Below are positions 35,556 to 47,540 of a stretch of 64,000 nucleotides of DNA, piece by piece; the first letter of the stretch is position 1, and the number at the start of each line of letters is the position of its first letter. This DNA is from Aralia elata. Its lineage: Eukaryota > Streptophyta > Magnoliopsida > Apiales > Araliaceae. The notes beneath the pieces were generated by a model. It did not search any database and had not been told where the DNA came from. It saw nothing but the letters and a program-made list of their open reading frames with translations. Made by a program: the position numbers and the translations under genes. The stretch lies in contig CM068382.1 of NCBI GenBank assembly GCA_034770075.1, forward strand, positions 87,413,766 through 87,477,765. Direction: 5' to 3'.

Positions 35556-37686
35556 TCTCCCGTCCTCAAGTAAATGTGATCCCTTGATTCAAAAATTTGA
35601 AAAACGCAAAAGACGTTTCTTGGCGTGAATATTGTTTTTACGCCTTTTTCTCAATTTTTTTTTATTTCGTCTAAAAATTCCAACACGTATTCATAATCAC
35701 ATAACACGTACATTAGGTCAACAATTGACCTTTAAACACATAAAAGCACAATTCATTCCATTAACATATTTATTTATATTTAATAAATATTAAAAATCCT
35801 AATTACAAGGATAGGCTATATTCTTGATCGTTACGGATATAGGTGTTCGACACCAGTTGTGCGAACCCGATCCCAACAAAGCATAAAAACGATGAAATGA
35901 ATTCATGGAGAGGGAATCGTACCCCGCACTTTAACGCATATATAAGGTACTAGAAAAATTGAGCCTAATGATATTGGTACTTTAAAAATTCACTTCAATC
36001 CCATCCATTGGTACTTTAAAAATTGAGCCTAATGATATTCATGTGTCTGTGGTTCCACATCATGAGGAACTCTGATATTGATATACCCAACACTTCGGAC
36101 ATTGATCGAGTACTAGAAAACACCGACATTGGTGTTACACCAAGATTGATTCATTCTTCTTTGTTGACTGACAACCTTACATTAGAAGTTCCCACAAGTT
36201 GTACTAGCATCAAATCTGAGTTATTACACTCATTTTTCCATGCAACTAATGGTTTTTCTCATTCTCACTTGGATGTCTTTAAAGATTCATTTTTGGTTTT
36301 TTCGCCGACCCCACTTTCGCTCAAAGATGGGAGATTTATGTCTTTGGATACAGATCGCATTTCAATTCTTGATGGATTTAAGGTGCTTTATAAAGAAGTT
36401 TATGGAGGTCTAGCGCAGGAAAGGCAAAGTTCCTTTTTTTTTTTGCAAATGGAATAACCAAATAAGTTCACCTATTCTTTATGTTTCACTATTGTCGGCC
36501 ATGTTATATTCTCGTTCCCTCTCTCAGGGAAATTGTTCATATTTTCCATTCTTCGAGGCATTATTATTTCACTGGTTTTACAGTCGCAAGACTATTTTTC
36601 CAAGTTCAAGCTCAAGCTCTGATTACCTCTGTTTCGCTTGAGGGGCGTATTAGAGAATATAACTATAATTCGTTAATTCTAAATAATTGTAATTTTATCT
36701 TTTTGTTACATTAGGATTAGGATATAGTAGACTTTGAATTATGAGATAATTATTCAAGTATTTGTATTACTTGATAACTCTCCAAACTCATGTAAATATA
36801 TTAGGATGATGTACTATTATTTTATGGACCATAATATTATAATCATTTACTGATTTAATTCTTACTGCAAGAGATATAAAAGCTGTGATAATCCCGGCAA
36901 GCGGGGCTTATATGTACTTTGGGTTGAAGTTCGAATCTTTAATGGACAGAGGATTGATCCCTTTCTTTAGCTCACCCACCTGTTTTGTGTAACACGTTCC
37001 GAAATGAGATTTTTCTTTTAGTTTAAGAATAAGAAAAAAAATTAAGAATTAAAAGACAACTTAAGGCATCAAAATATTTACATAAATGCTGATACTGTAT
37101 TACAGAGTCAGAGACTACAGTCAAAGACCAAAAAACTTTATATATAACGTGCTACTTTACCATATTTGAATCTAATGGTTTCAATTAATAAATTCCCTGC
37201 AGTAGTTCAAATTTAATTTCGGAATAGTTCTATTAATAAACTTTTAAAATCTAAAAGAAAATGAACACCATGAAGTATTAGCAATTTATAATGAAGAATC
37301 CATGCCAATGAGTCCAAACAAAACCTCAACAATGGGATTGTTCCTAAGCCAGCAGGTACATGAACTTGGTTATCATGGGAAATAATTTGTCTCAAATTCT
37401 AATTAATATCCTAAAAAGAGCATGAGAAAACCAATCTTTGTCAATGCTAATTAATAGTTTTGGCAGTTAGATATAATCCCACCACCCCACATTAACACAT
37501 GTATAATATGTGCCCCCATTGACTCATTATACATAATTCAATCAAAACCATCATTCATTCTCTTACCAAGTTCTAGCAATCTTGATTTCCATGGTGATAT
37601 GCAACTCTTTTGACAACTGGGTATTCATGAATTAATTTCGATCCAACAACTGATACATCTTGTTGATATATTTGTTGGTCATGCCT
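35556..37686. other. Unassigned region with one unexplained open frame
   Basis: 35556-35900 may be the 3' end of another chromovirus, judging by the purine tract at 35556-35571. A direct repeat (AAAAATTGAGCCTAATGATA) occurs at about 35952 and 36016. The frame 36023-36457 (144 codons, plus; SELLHSFFHATNGFSHSHLD; SLKDGRFMSLDTDRISILDG) has ordinary protein-like composition but matches no family I know. 36458-37686 shows no gene: a 77-codon frame (36481-36714) and a 60-codon minus frame (37213-37395) are unsupported. Confidence 0.3.
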
Positions 37687-37691
37687 AAGTG

Positions 37692-37919
37692 TGTTGAAAA
37701 ATAATGAACTCACACACACTAGAGAAAAATGGAGAAGATGTTATCACAAAGGAAATTTTATATTTCTTGCTTGCTCCAAATGAGTTGGGTACATAGGTAG
37801 TTATAGGAATCTCCTAACATGTATAAACCCAAATACATGAATGAGCACTTAATAAAAAAAATAACTCCCTAGACACCTTTTCAACTAGCTACATGAACCA
37901 TCAAATACATGAACCAACA
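37692..37919 (-). repeat. Truncated 3' LTR of the copia element
   Basis: Matches 39971-40198 of the 5' LTR up to GAACCAACA, then jumps into integrase sequence at 37920. The jump sits near ACATGAACCAACA / AACATA, so a short-homology deletion is plausible. Confidence 0.85.
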
Positions 37920-39363
37920 TACTTCAACATAGGTATTTCTTGGCATTTGCTTTCTCTTCAACATACTTCGAGCCATGTTAAGAATGCTTCTATTTTTTCT
38001 CTCCGTCACCCCATTTTGTTGTGGCGATCTTGGAACTGTTAAAGTATGACGAATTCCATTTTCTTCACAAAATAATTTAAATTCATTTGACGTGAACTCG
38101 CCCCCTCTATCGGATCTAATGGCCTTGATATTATACCCACTATGCTTCTCCACAAGAGCCTTGAATTTTTTAAAAGCTCCAAACACCTCTGATTCTTCTT
38201 TGAGAAAATACACCCACGTCTTCCTACTAAAATCATCGATAAAGAGGAGAAAATAATTATTCTTACAAAATGATGATGGATGAAGAGGACCACATACATC
38301 CGATTGCACAAGTTCCAACGACATGGTTGCTCTAGTAGTTGACTTTTTCGGAAAACTTTCCCGAGATTGCTTGTGAAAAAGAAACCCTTCACAAAGTTGA
38401 TCGGGGTGATGAATTGAAGGCAACCCATTCACCATCTTCTTCGTCGACAAAGCTTCCAAACCACCAAAATTCAAGTGTCCAAGTCTCAAGTGCCGAAGCC
38501 AAGAGGAATCTTTGAAACAAGCTTTTAAACATTTTTGCCACATCATTTTGAATATTCAATAAGAACATTCGATTTCTTGTCATATGCACCTTCACTAGTA
38601 AATTTCCAGATTGATCTCTTATTGAAAGGTTAGAATCTTTCATCAAAATATCATAACCTTTTTCTAAGAGTTGTCCCAAGCTCAAAAGATTGTTCTTCAT
38701 ATTTGGCACATAAAAAACATTTAAAATAAATTGGTGTCTTCCATCCTTTAAGCGAATCAAAATTTTACCTTTTCCTAACCAGAATTTTTGACAAGTCTCC
38801 AAAAGTGACATTGCCGCATACAGATTCATCAAGCTCAACGAACATATTTTTCCTTCCACACATATGATTGCTTGCACCCGTGTCAAGATACCATGAATTG
38901 TCATCTTCATTCATCTCTCCTTTGCATGTCAAAAGTAAAGTGGGCTCCACTTCATCAACATTTTTCTCCACATAATTTGACTTTCCTTCAACATCTTTTG
39001 AATCATTCTTACACTCCGAAGCATAATGCCCATAACCGTGACAATTGTAACATTGAACTCGAGATTTATCATACTTCCTTTGATACGGTCGTGAATAATT
39101 TTCTCTTCCACGACCCCTTTTGTGGTGAGACTCTTGGCCCCTTTCTTCTTTGTGAGGAGAGTATAGGCCTCCTCTTCCACCTCTTGCATGACCATGTGCT
39201 TGGCCACGGCCTCATGCTTGGCCACGACCTCGACCTTGTTGACTATTTCCATGTTTTTCTTCTCTCTCATTGAAAGAAAGCTTCGCTGAGCAGTTGCTCA
39301 ATAGGCCCCTTCTTTTGTTTTTCAAGCCTCTCTTCATGGATTTGCAATGAACCCATAAGTTCG
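37920..39363 (-). pseudogene. Copia zinc knuckle, protease and integrase core (RT/RNase H deleted)
   Basis: From right to left: a Gly/Arg-rich segment and the knuckle CYNCHGYGHYASEC (readable near 39015-39060 in another frame); the protease motif WYLDTGASNHMCG with catalytic Asp (about 38870-38910); a GAG-pre-integrase stretch with HLRLGHLNFGGLEALS; and the integrase core (37881-38546) with SDVCGPLHP, FIDDFSRKTWVYFLK, IRSDRGGEFTSNEF and PQQNGVTERKN, giving all three acidic catalytic residues (D, D, E). The frame changes at least near 39270, 38980 and 38545. After RSMLKRKQMPRNTYVEVCW the protein is cut by the deletion that ends in the LTR. Confidence 0.88.
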
Positions 39364-39927
39364 TCAACGGTCATGGTTTTCCAAGTCTTTCGACTCCTCA
39401 ATGGCTACAACAATATACTCATACTTGGGACTTAAAGAACGAAGGATTTTTTCATTTACTCGAACATCACTAATTTCCTCACCATTACTTTTCATTTGAT
39501 TGACAAGTGCCAAAATTCTAGAAAAATAATCTGAAATTGATTTGGACTCCTTCATACGCAAACCTTCAAAATCACTTCTCAAGGTTTGAAGACGAACCTT
39601 CTTTACTTTGGCGACTCCTTTGAATGAATTTTGGAGAATTTCCCACGCTTGCTTGGCAGTGGTGGCAAGAGCAACTTTTTGCAACATTGCATCATCCAAA
39701 CATTGATGAATGATAGTGACCGCTTTTTGATCTTTCTTTCTTGTGGCACTCAAAGATTCCTTTTGTGCTTGTGATAACGAATCTTCATTTCCGGGCTCTC
39801 CATTGCCTTTGGTCACAATGTCCCATAGATCTTGTGAACCAAAAATCGCGTTCATGCGATTATACCAACGTTCATAGTTATCCTTTTTCAATTGAGGAAC
39901 TTGAAATTGGACCGATCCATTTGCCAT
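39364..39927 (-). CDS. gag: Copia Gag, N-terminal domain
   Basis: 187 codons from MANGSVQFQVPQLKKDNYER. N-terminal W-rich region typical of copia Gag (YNRMNAIFGSQDLWDIV), then the gag-polypeptide core: AWEILQNSFKG, VRLQTLRSDFEGLRMKES, SISDYFSRILALVNQM and ILRSLSPKYEYIVVAIEES. The frame ends just after NHDR, where a frame change separates it from the continuation TVDELMGSLQIHEERLE. Start is the first Met, about 40 bases after the primer-binding site. Confidence 0.85.
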   Translation of the reverse strand: MANGSVQFQVPQLKKDNYERWYNRMNAIFGSQDLWDIVTKGNGEPGNEDSLSQAQKESLSATRKKDQKAVTIIHQCLDDAMLQKVALATTAKQAWEILQNSFKGVAKVKKVRLQTLRSDFEGLRMKESKSISDYFSRILALVNQMKSNGEEISDVRVNEKILRSLSPKYEYIVVAIEESKDLENHDR

Positions 39928-39970
39928 TTTCTAGTGGATGTTACTAGCAACCTAGCTCTTGATACCAATT

Positions 39971-40263
39971 TGTTGAAAAATAATAAACTCACACACACTA
40001 GAGAAAAGTGGAGAAGATGTTATCACAAAGGAAATTTTATATTTTTTGCTTGCTCCAAATGAGTTGAGTACATAGGTATTTATAGGAATCTCCTAACATG
40101 TATAAACCCAAATACATGAATGAGTACTTAATAAAAAAAAACAACTCCCTAGACACCTTTTCAACTAGCTACATGAACCATCAATTACATGAACCAACAA
40201 GTACATGAATATTAATTAAATAAAAATACTTAATTACTTTTGGGACAAGTTTATTTTTCAACA
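39971..40263 (-). repeat. 5' LTR of the copia element
   Basis: 293 bp, TGTTGAAAAA...TTTTTCAACA with inverted ends, adjacent to the primer-binding site at 39955-39967. Confidence 0.9.
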
Positions 40264-40268
40264 AAGTG

Positions 40269-40589
40269 TTCTGGTAGCTTTTATATTCTAAAAATAAATA
40301 TAAATTAGAAAATCAAATAAAAATCATAAAATGTAAGAAAGATAATAAATAAATAATTTGATCTTATCTTATTTGATTAGTGCATTTGCATAATTCATGT
40401 ATTTAATTTAAGAGCTTAAAAATCCGTTCGAGATTCACTCATTCGGAGTGAATGTCGAATAGTCCCCAGTTTGGGACTGTTCTTGGATGTTTTGATGGAG
40501 TGGCACGTAATTGTAATTTTTTTTATTTTCTATTAATTATTTATATATTGTTGTTAATGTTTTAGTGATGTAAATATTGTAGATTTATT
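40269..40589. other. Non-coding flank with a near-perfect hairpin
   Basis: AT-rich. At 40427-40459 TTCGAGATTCACTC and GAGTGAATGTCGAA form 14-bp arms with one mismatch around ATTCG. Role unknown; it could be a decayed element end. Confidence 0.45.
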
Positions 40590-41295
40590 ACCGCAATGAG
40601 GAGGGGACCAGTCAAGCGAAGGGTGATGGGTCTATGATGGATCACACTATCCGTAACTTTATAAAATACGACCTAAGGGACTTGCTTGCATGACCACCAC
40701 CCGCCACACCTGAAAGATGATATTTGGAAGATGTTGTGTGATGAGTGGGAGGGTGAGATATTCAACACAAAAGTCCAAGAAGATGAAAGAGAATAGGAGT
40801 AATCTTAAAGTACAACATAGTTCGGGGGCTACGTCGTTTTCCAGACTAAGAAGGTAATTTTATATGCTTTTTTTGTCTTATTTAATTTAAATCTTACTAT
40901 TAAATGAACTAACTTAATTATATATCACGTCAGGCTATGATTGGGGAGTTTAATCGACCTCTTACCCTTCTTGAGTTGTGGGATAGGACATATAAAGAAG
41001 GGGTCAATTGAGTTTGTTTCAAAACCTTCAGCAGAGATACGGGTAACTTTAATATCTATATGTTTTACATGTTATACATATTAATATTGAAATTGTCATC
41101 GTTTATTAATGCAAGTTATGTTCATATTATAATATACGACTACGTGCAAAGAAGGTAGCTGAGATACGAGCAGCTCGAGAGGCCGAGGGGTAAGATATTA
41201 CTGTGGATGCTGACGATAGTATTTTCCCGTTGCCAGAGTCTGAGGACATCTCAATATGGATCGAGGCTCAGGGACCCATTAGCATGTATCACGTC
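40590..41295 (+). pseudogene. Decayed CACTA transposase gene (PF03004-like), cut by LTR E
   Basis: Plus strand. Readable pieces with frame changes and introns: DDIWKMLCDEWEGEIF, then KMKENRSNLK and HSSGATSFSRLR before a GTAATTTT donor (about 40855), then AMIGEFNRPLTLLELWDRTY from about 40934, SIEFVSKPSAEIR before GTAACT, and LRAKKVAEIRAAREAEG followed by a stop and DSIFPLPESEDISIWIEA. The H-SG--SFSRLR and ELW..TY blocks are characteristic of plant PF03004 transposases, the same class as the TNPA-like gene of the large CACTA element but on the other strand and not its continuation. It ends abruptly at 41295, where an LTR begins. No CACTA end identified for this copy. Confidence 0.7.
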
Positions 41296-42714
41296 TGTAA
41301 CGTCCCCAAAATCGGGATCAACTTAATCCAAAATTAGGACTAATCTTAATCCCGACCTTGTGTTTTAGATACTATCTTAATTCAGCTTTACATCATACTA
41401 AGATGAAATAATAGCTGAAAATGCGGATAATGTAACAATTTGAGTTCCCGAGTATTATTAAAATAAGATTTTTATTTAATGAATTTCTTATTTTATTGGA
41501 CTATGATATTATACTGCTTATGTGTCTATACGCGGTGTAATATGTGCATGTATGTGATGTGGTGGATATAATATTATATATTTTCTACATGGTAATAAAT
41601 TGTTAAATACAATTTATTAGGCGAAAGAAATAAAATTATTATTTTATTTGAGTTATTATACTGCTTTGCGAATAACTGCGGTATAATATATGTATGGGAT
41701 GTAGAGTGATAAATATATTGGAAATATATATTTATTACGTCAATAATTTCTGGAAGCATGTTTTGATACATTGGATGTATCTATGTGATTATTAGAATGA
41801 TTTATGGTAAATAAATTATATAATTAATTTATTTATTAAATAAAATATTTTTATTTAATAAATAGCTTCCGTTTTAATAGAAAAGATTTTTGGGAAAAGA
41901 ATATTTTATAATATATTTTATGCGATATGTATGGATGGTACTTAAATGTATTATATAATAAGTTATACTAGGTATGTTATATATGCAGTATGTAATTTAT
42001 AGGTATTACATGTATTAGTATAGCATGAGCTGGGTTCTTCTTAATTGAGTAACCTTCAAATCAAGCCAAGCAGGAGTTGTCTTTATATTAGCAGCATAGA
42101 TTAAGAACTCCACAATCCTATTCCGTATCAAGCAAGAACAATACGAAATGAGCAAGAGAATAGAGTGGGCTGCAAGTCTAATTCGTGAGCCGCAAGAGAT
42201 TCATTTCTATAAAACCACACCAAAGCTTTCAAAGTACAGTTCTTGCTCAGATAGTAAACTCACAATATTATACACTTTCCCATTATAATCAAGCTAAGCA
42301 GGAAGGTTTAGCAATTAAGAGGTATTATTACTACTCTATTATAGTCTATGTGAACTGGGTTGTGATGTAATATGTATGATATGCATATTGTTGGCTACAA
42401 CTTGGTTATATAAGTGTATAAGAGATGTCGTATGAAATCTGGGCTGGTAAATATATTCAAATATTAATGAAATTGGAATTTCTAAAGCATGCTCACAATC
42501 TATTTGATATAATGCTCAAATGCTAGTAGATTTCTAAATCATTGAAGGTTGGAATTGAATTGATATATGAAGTAATTGTTGATGTGAGTATAATGCAAAT
42601 ATGTTTCTATTTGGTTTGAATTCATGAGGATATATAAGCTACGAAACATAGAACTGAAATTGGGATAAGTTATATATGATTACAGGAACAAAGTCTATCT
42701 GGGTCTATTGCCGA

Positions 42715-42734
42715 AGTGGCGCGACCGCGCCACT
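42715..42734. repeat. GC-rich palindrome in LTR E (first)
   Basis: AGTGGCGCG-AC-CGCGCCACT, 9-bp perfect arms around two bases. Confidence 0.85.
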
Positions 42735-43066
42735 CCTCAAGGCAAAACCAGCGCGGCTGCTCTGGTCCCCAGAAATGGAATTTGATTTCTTTTGGTTACT
42801 GAACTTCTAGGCAAGGGGAATAAAATCCTACAAGCATGAATATATGTCTGATATGATGACCAAGTTAGATATGCATGAAATGAACTATTTTAGTTTAAAT
42901 TAGAATGAATTTTCAAATGAAAACTAAAATGTTTTGAGAAGTGAATCTAAGATTGGTTCTAAGCATTCAAAGTCTTGTATTTGCATGTTATGTGTAATGT
43001 TACAAGACCCCAGCATAATACAGATGGGACAAAAGAATAAAAAAAAACCCAGATTTTGGCCTCAAT

Positions 43067-43092
43067 AGGAGTGGCGCGGTCGCGCCACTCCT
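43067..43092. repeat. GC-rich palindrome in LTR E (second)
   Basis: AGGAGTGGCGCG and CGCGCCACTCCT, 12-bp perfect arms around GT. A third related word (GCAGCGCGGTCGCGCCGC) follows at about 43102-43119. Confidence 0.85.
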
Positions 43093-44502
43093 AGGCTAAA
43101 TTGCAGCGCGGTCGCGCCGCACTGCAGCACTGCCAAGATATTTTTGATGTGATCTGGACTTTGGGACAAGTGTAATAAGATGTCTTAAGTCCCAATGTAT
43201 ACTAATAAGAATATATGAATTGACCAAATCCAATATGGCTATGTAAAGCGAGAAATTGCTAACGAAATGAAATGATTTCGAATGAAAATGATCAATGATG
43301 AATGATAAGTTTGAAAATGAATTTCAAGAATGAAATGTGAATCGAACGTGCATTGAATACGTGTCTAGATATATGCACCTAGTACCCATGCTTGTTTGGT
43401 GTATATGTGCAATGTGCGTATATGATTCAAGTTTATGTACGTGTGCTTAGTGATACATGGACTAGTTGATGTGACTAATATATAATACATGGATACACAG
43501 TATAGGGTACGAGAACGAATTGAGACTGTAACTATTAAGCTCCGAACAAGGCAAGTATCCCAACTCTCTTCAAATTTATATATTAAAAGACAGTTGTGTA
43601 TTATGAAAAGTTATAAAAAATCCTTGATATAAAGTTTCTAGGATACGTACTTGTTAAACTTCAAATTGCATATACTGTTTAAAAACAGTCTGAGCCATTT
43701 GATTCAGCTAGACACAGACTAAAATATTTCATTGCTTTCATATTAAGTCTTGAAATATTACTACTAGTTAGACAAAACTATTCAATCATATTGTTTTGAT
43801 CTGAACTCCAGACTGAGTATGAACAACCCAGAATTGGGAAAATTTTATATTACGCCAAGAAGGCGGTGATGTTGAACGAAAAATATCGTTCCTGTTAGAT
43901 AGTATTGATCAATACAGGGCATAACGGGCTGATCACCCACCGTGCCCGTAAGACCAGACGGTTCATAAATGGATTTCTGATAGAACCTTTTCGGGAAAAG
44001 AAAAATAAAAGTTCATGGTCTTGTGACCACTCAGTATCAGAAGTCAGTATATCATTTTAAAAATAGAAACGAGTTATACTGTTGTTTAAGAATGTTCAGC
44101 CGATTTACAATATTTATTCTATTATCAAAGCATATCTCAGAGAAAACATTTATTTCTTGGTATACGTTGTTGATCAACTACTATTACTTGTTGAGCAATT
44201 GAATGCTCATTCTTGCTTTGAAAATAAATGTTTTCAGCTAAGCCATAACGCATAGAAGGGTCCAGAAAAGACAAAGGCATAGGAAAGCTACATGAGTAAT
44301 TAAAAATGTCTGTTGTAATAGATAGAAGTTTGTTTTATGAATACAATATCTATCATGTAATAAAGATACTAAAGGTCGTCGTACCTGGGATAGCTACCTC
44401 TGATGTAATAATTATTATTATATTTTATTATAAGCAGTTGCATAAATGGTATCATGTAGCACCAAGTACGGGTTTTAAGTACCCGGACTTGGGGGCGTCA
44501 CA

Positions 44503-46906
44503 GATAATTAAAACTTTTCTTTCTGTCGTTCTTTTTATTTCCTGAATCGCAACCTTTACGATTATCTATATTTCAGAATCATATTTATTTAATGATTCCT
44601 TTTTATCAGAGTAATTATGAGTATATGTAAACTCATTTCTCAAAACTAACATTCTGCATTTATTGAATATCTCAAGTTTCACATACTTGTTACATACATG
44701 TCGATTACATATGTCACGAACCACTATCATGATTCAAAACAATTTCTAAATAAAGAATACAATATTTCTATTGCACGTCCTCTAATCCTTATCATCTTGA
44801 AAGCTATAGACTTGTATTGCATCCTGAATCTGCAAAAAGTTATGTTTTTGCAAGGTTGAGCACGACGGCTCAACAAGTCTAACAGTCTATCATGTTTCAC
44901 ATAGCACACAATTCTACATTTACGCTCATGTATCATACTTTTCATGCTGTGCATGTAAGACATCATAATTTTATATAATGCATCATTCATCTCAAAATAT
45001 ACAGTTACATCATACAACATATGCTATCTCATATCACATGTAAATTGAATTCCATATCCCAATTAACTTAGTCATATATTGACTTGAGCAATTCATAGAA
45101 CATGACATGTAATTTAACACACACACGAAGAACATATCACAAGGCGATAGTAATTTCACATAATTAATATCAATCCACAAACACAACAGAACTAAAAAAC
45201 TTGCCTTAGGTGCTGTTTAATGTTTATAACTTATCTGCTCTGAGATGATCCTACACAAATTGAGGATACCTACATGCACATATTAGTGTAACATTTATGT
45301 CATAAAAACATATATGCATATACATTAACCATGATTATTAGTTTATATAAACTATAATCTTTTATTCTCATCTTAGAATCATCTTTGGTTTCTTTGAAAA
45401 CTTTGTCCGTTTCAACCTTTTATGCTTAATAAGGCTCCCTCACGGCTTTAATATAAAAATATTTCAAATCTTGAAGCATAAACTATGGATATCCCATTTT
45501 TAAAAATATCTTTTGCCTTTATTTATAAACTTAAGACCATATGGTTTACGAATAACTTTTATTGCATAAACATGGCCTTACTACATCATTTCTTTAATTC
45601 ATATGCTTTTTCGATTGTTCATGATTTAAATCATGCCATCGCCTCGTACGTGAATGCTTTACTTTATTAATAACTTAGCTTCGCATTCTCGATCCGTATA
45701 TATATTAGATATATATATGTGTGCCATTATGTAAATCTTCGTTCAAAAAACTTCATTTCGAACCCCGGAAACCTTCATTTCATCACTTTCATGACCATTA
45801 TAATTTTTAACAGTTCCGTGCTTTTCATTTCACTATAAAACCATTTTACATGTCATTTCCGGCTTACGTTTGCTTAAATATGTAATCTCATATATATGTT
45901 ACATTTTCATCGCATTCTTTATGTCCGGAAGGAGTTTTCGTGGCATAAAGTTACTATATACCATTTATACTTTATCTAGGTACCTCGTTACACTTTACGT
46001 TGTGTTAACTTTAGTTCAAAAATGGTCCAGAATGTCGAATGCCAAAACAGCACATGGCTGCCAAGTTCGGCGTCACCTAGTTAACTAGTCTTGACGCGCT
46101 CGTTCGCCATTATTAATTTTTAATCCATTATTCAAATCATGGCGAATTTCCGGTATGTTATAGTCCTTATATCATAGTATTTTTAAAACTGCGAAAAGGA
46201 ACCACAGAAGTCGAGCAAAACCGTTTGCCAAAGTCGCACCAACAGCATGCTCTACACAGCAGGCGCTGGCTGCTGATGTTGGCTGCTGCTACTTGCTGCT
46301 GCCAGCAACTTGCTCATCTTCCAGCAGCCTACTTCGCGAATTTCTCACGCGCTACCCGTTAATTGGATTGATTCCAAATTTGGATATGTTATACTTGGCA
46401 TATGAAAGTATTTTTAAAAAATACTAACACTAAAATTCAGGTATTCTAAATTGCCCAAAGAGTGTGCTCAAAAAGGCTGTTCACACTAATTTTCAATCTT
46501 CGCGTTTAGAGGCCAAACTCGCCTCGACGCGTTCCAACTCGACTCGCTTCACAAATAAGTCTTATTTAACATATTAAGACTATTCTAAGGTCTCAGCTTC
46601 GTAAAATTCTAAGTTTTTAATTATTTTTACTCTTTAAGGAATTTATACGAACATAATGTGCGTTAAAATTGTGGGCTGATTCCATAGCCCTTTAGTTAGG
46701 TTTTCACCCATGTTTTTCATCCTTATAACTCCGCACACCACATACTAGCTCCGTATCTCTAATTCCAATCAATCCCCACCATTCAAACAAGAAAATCATA
46801 CTAAAATATCTACTAACTATCAAGTTAGTTTCAAACGTTTTATAATTCTTGTTTCTCATATAAACATTATACCATTTATTAGCTACCATGGCTATACCAT
46901 ATAATC
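44503..46906 (-). repeat. Degenerate chromovirus-type LTR F, minus orientation
   Basis: On the minus strand the stretch at about 45190-45260 (GTGTAGGATCAT..., CACCTAAGGCAAGT) parallels the same landmarks in LTRs A (GTGTAGGATCTA..., GACAAGGCAAGT) and E. A GCTG-rich island at 46230-46330 parallels the GCA-rich island of LTR A. No terminal TG/CA pair established. It is interrupted at 46906 by element B and may continue at 50457. The frames 44727-45020, 45485-45670 and 45870-46088 are unsupported. Confidence 0.45.
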
Positions 46907-47522
46907 TGTAACGCCCCCGAATCCCGGTCTCTTAGAAAGGCCTAGGTTATTCAAACCCTAACCCTTAGGTTTTTTAAGGTGAATAGTGCTTATTTCGTCT
47001 TTTTCTTAGAAATATTTTTGTTCCCGAAAATTCTTTATTTTCGTCTTGAAAATTCTTACTCGTTCATTCTAGGTCATAGCCAGAATACTCCCTCTTTTTA
47101 ATCATCCTACGTCTTAGAACGATTAATAAACACATAGCACATAATATCATTAATAAAAAATTCATTTTATTAATTAATAATTCTTTAAACTTAATTTTTG
47201 GACTATAACGCCCCCGAATCCCGGTCTCTTAGAAAGGCCTAGGTTATTCAAACCCTAACTCTTAGGTTTTTAGGTGAATAGTGCTTATTTCGTCTTTTTC
47301 TCATAAATATTTTGTTCCCGAAAATTCTTTATTTTCGTCTTAAAAATTCTTACTCGTTCATTCTAGGTCGTAGCCAAAGTACTCCATCTTTTTAATCATC
47401 CTACGTCTTAGAATGATTAATAAACACATAACACATAATATCATTAATAAAAACATTCATTTTATTAATTAATAATTCTTTAAACTTAATTTCTGGACAA
47501 TCCGATTTTTCGGGTTGTCACA
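46907..47522 (-). repeat. Tandem LTR pair at the 3' end of element B
   Basis: Copy 1, 46907-47203, lacks about the last 24 bases seen in the other copies. Copy 2, 47204-47522, starts TATAACG instead of TGTAACG and is otherwise complete. They differ by a handful of substitutions and small indels. Confidence 0.88.
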
Positions 47523-47540
47523 TTTTTCCCCCCTTATAAA

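Larger units (their letters stand above)
37692..40263 (-). mobile_element. Ty1/copia retrotransposon, internally deleted, minus strand
   Basis: Perfect target duplication AAGTG at 37687-37691 and 40264-40268. The element starts TGTTGAAAAA and ends TTTTTCAACA. 5' LTR at 39971-40263 (293 bp), preceded on the plus strand by GCTCTTGATACCA (39955-39967), the complement of an initiator-Met primer site. The 3' LTR is cut to 228 bp (37692-37919). A deletion joins it directly to the integrase, removing the rest of that LTR, the polypurine tract, RT and RNase H. Gag, protease and integrase-core sequence remain. LTR copies differ at about 7 of 228 compared positions. Confidence 0.92.
41296..44502 (+). 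repeat. Chromovirus LTR E, possibly solo
   Basis: 3,207 bp from TGTAACGTCCCCAAAATCGG to GGGGGCGTCACA. Its 3' kilobase is closely similar to LTR A (13700-14773); the upstream two thirds differ. No polypurine tract precedes it and no primer site follows, so it stands alone. Its flanks (ACGTC left, GATAA right) do not match, so a target duplication is not shown. It contains two GC-rich perfect palindromes. The frame at 44306-44545 overlaps its end and is not a gene. Confidence 0.75.

Noticed and set aside
41296..44502. Calling LTR E a solo LTR with target duplication
   Set aside because: Flanks ACGTC and GATAA do not match, so only 'possibly solo' is justified.
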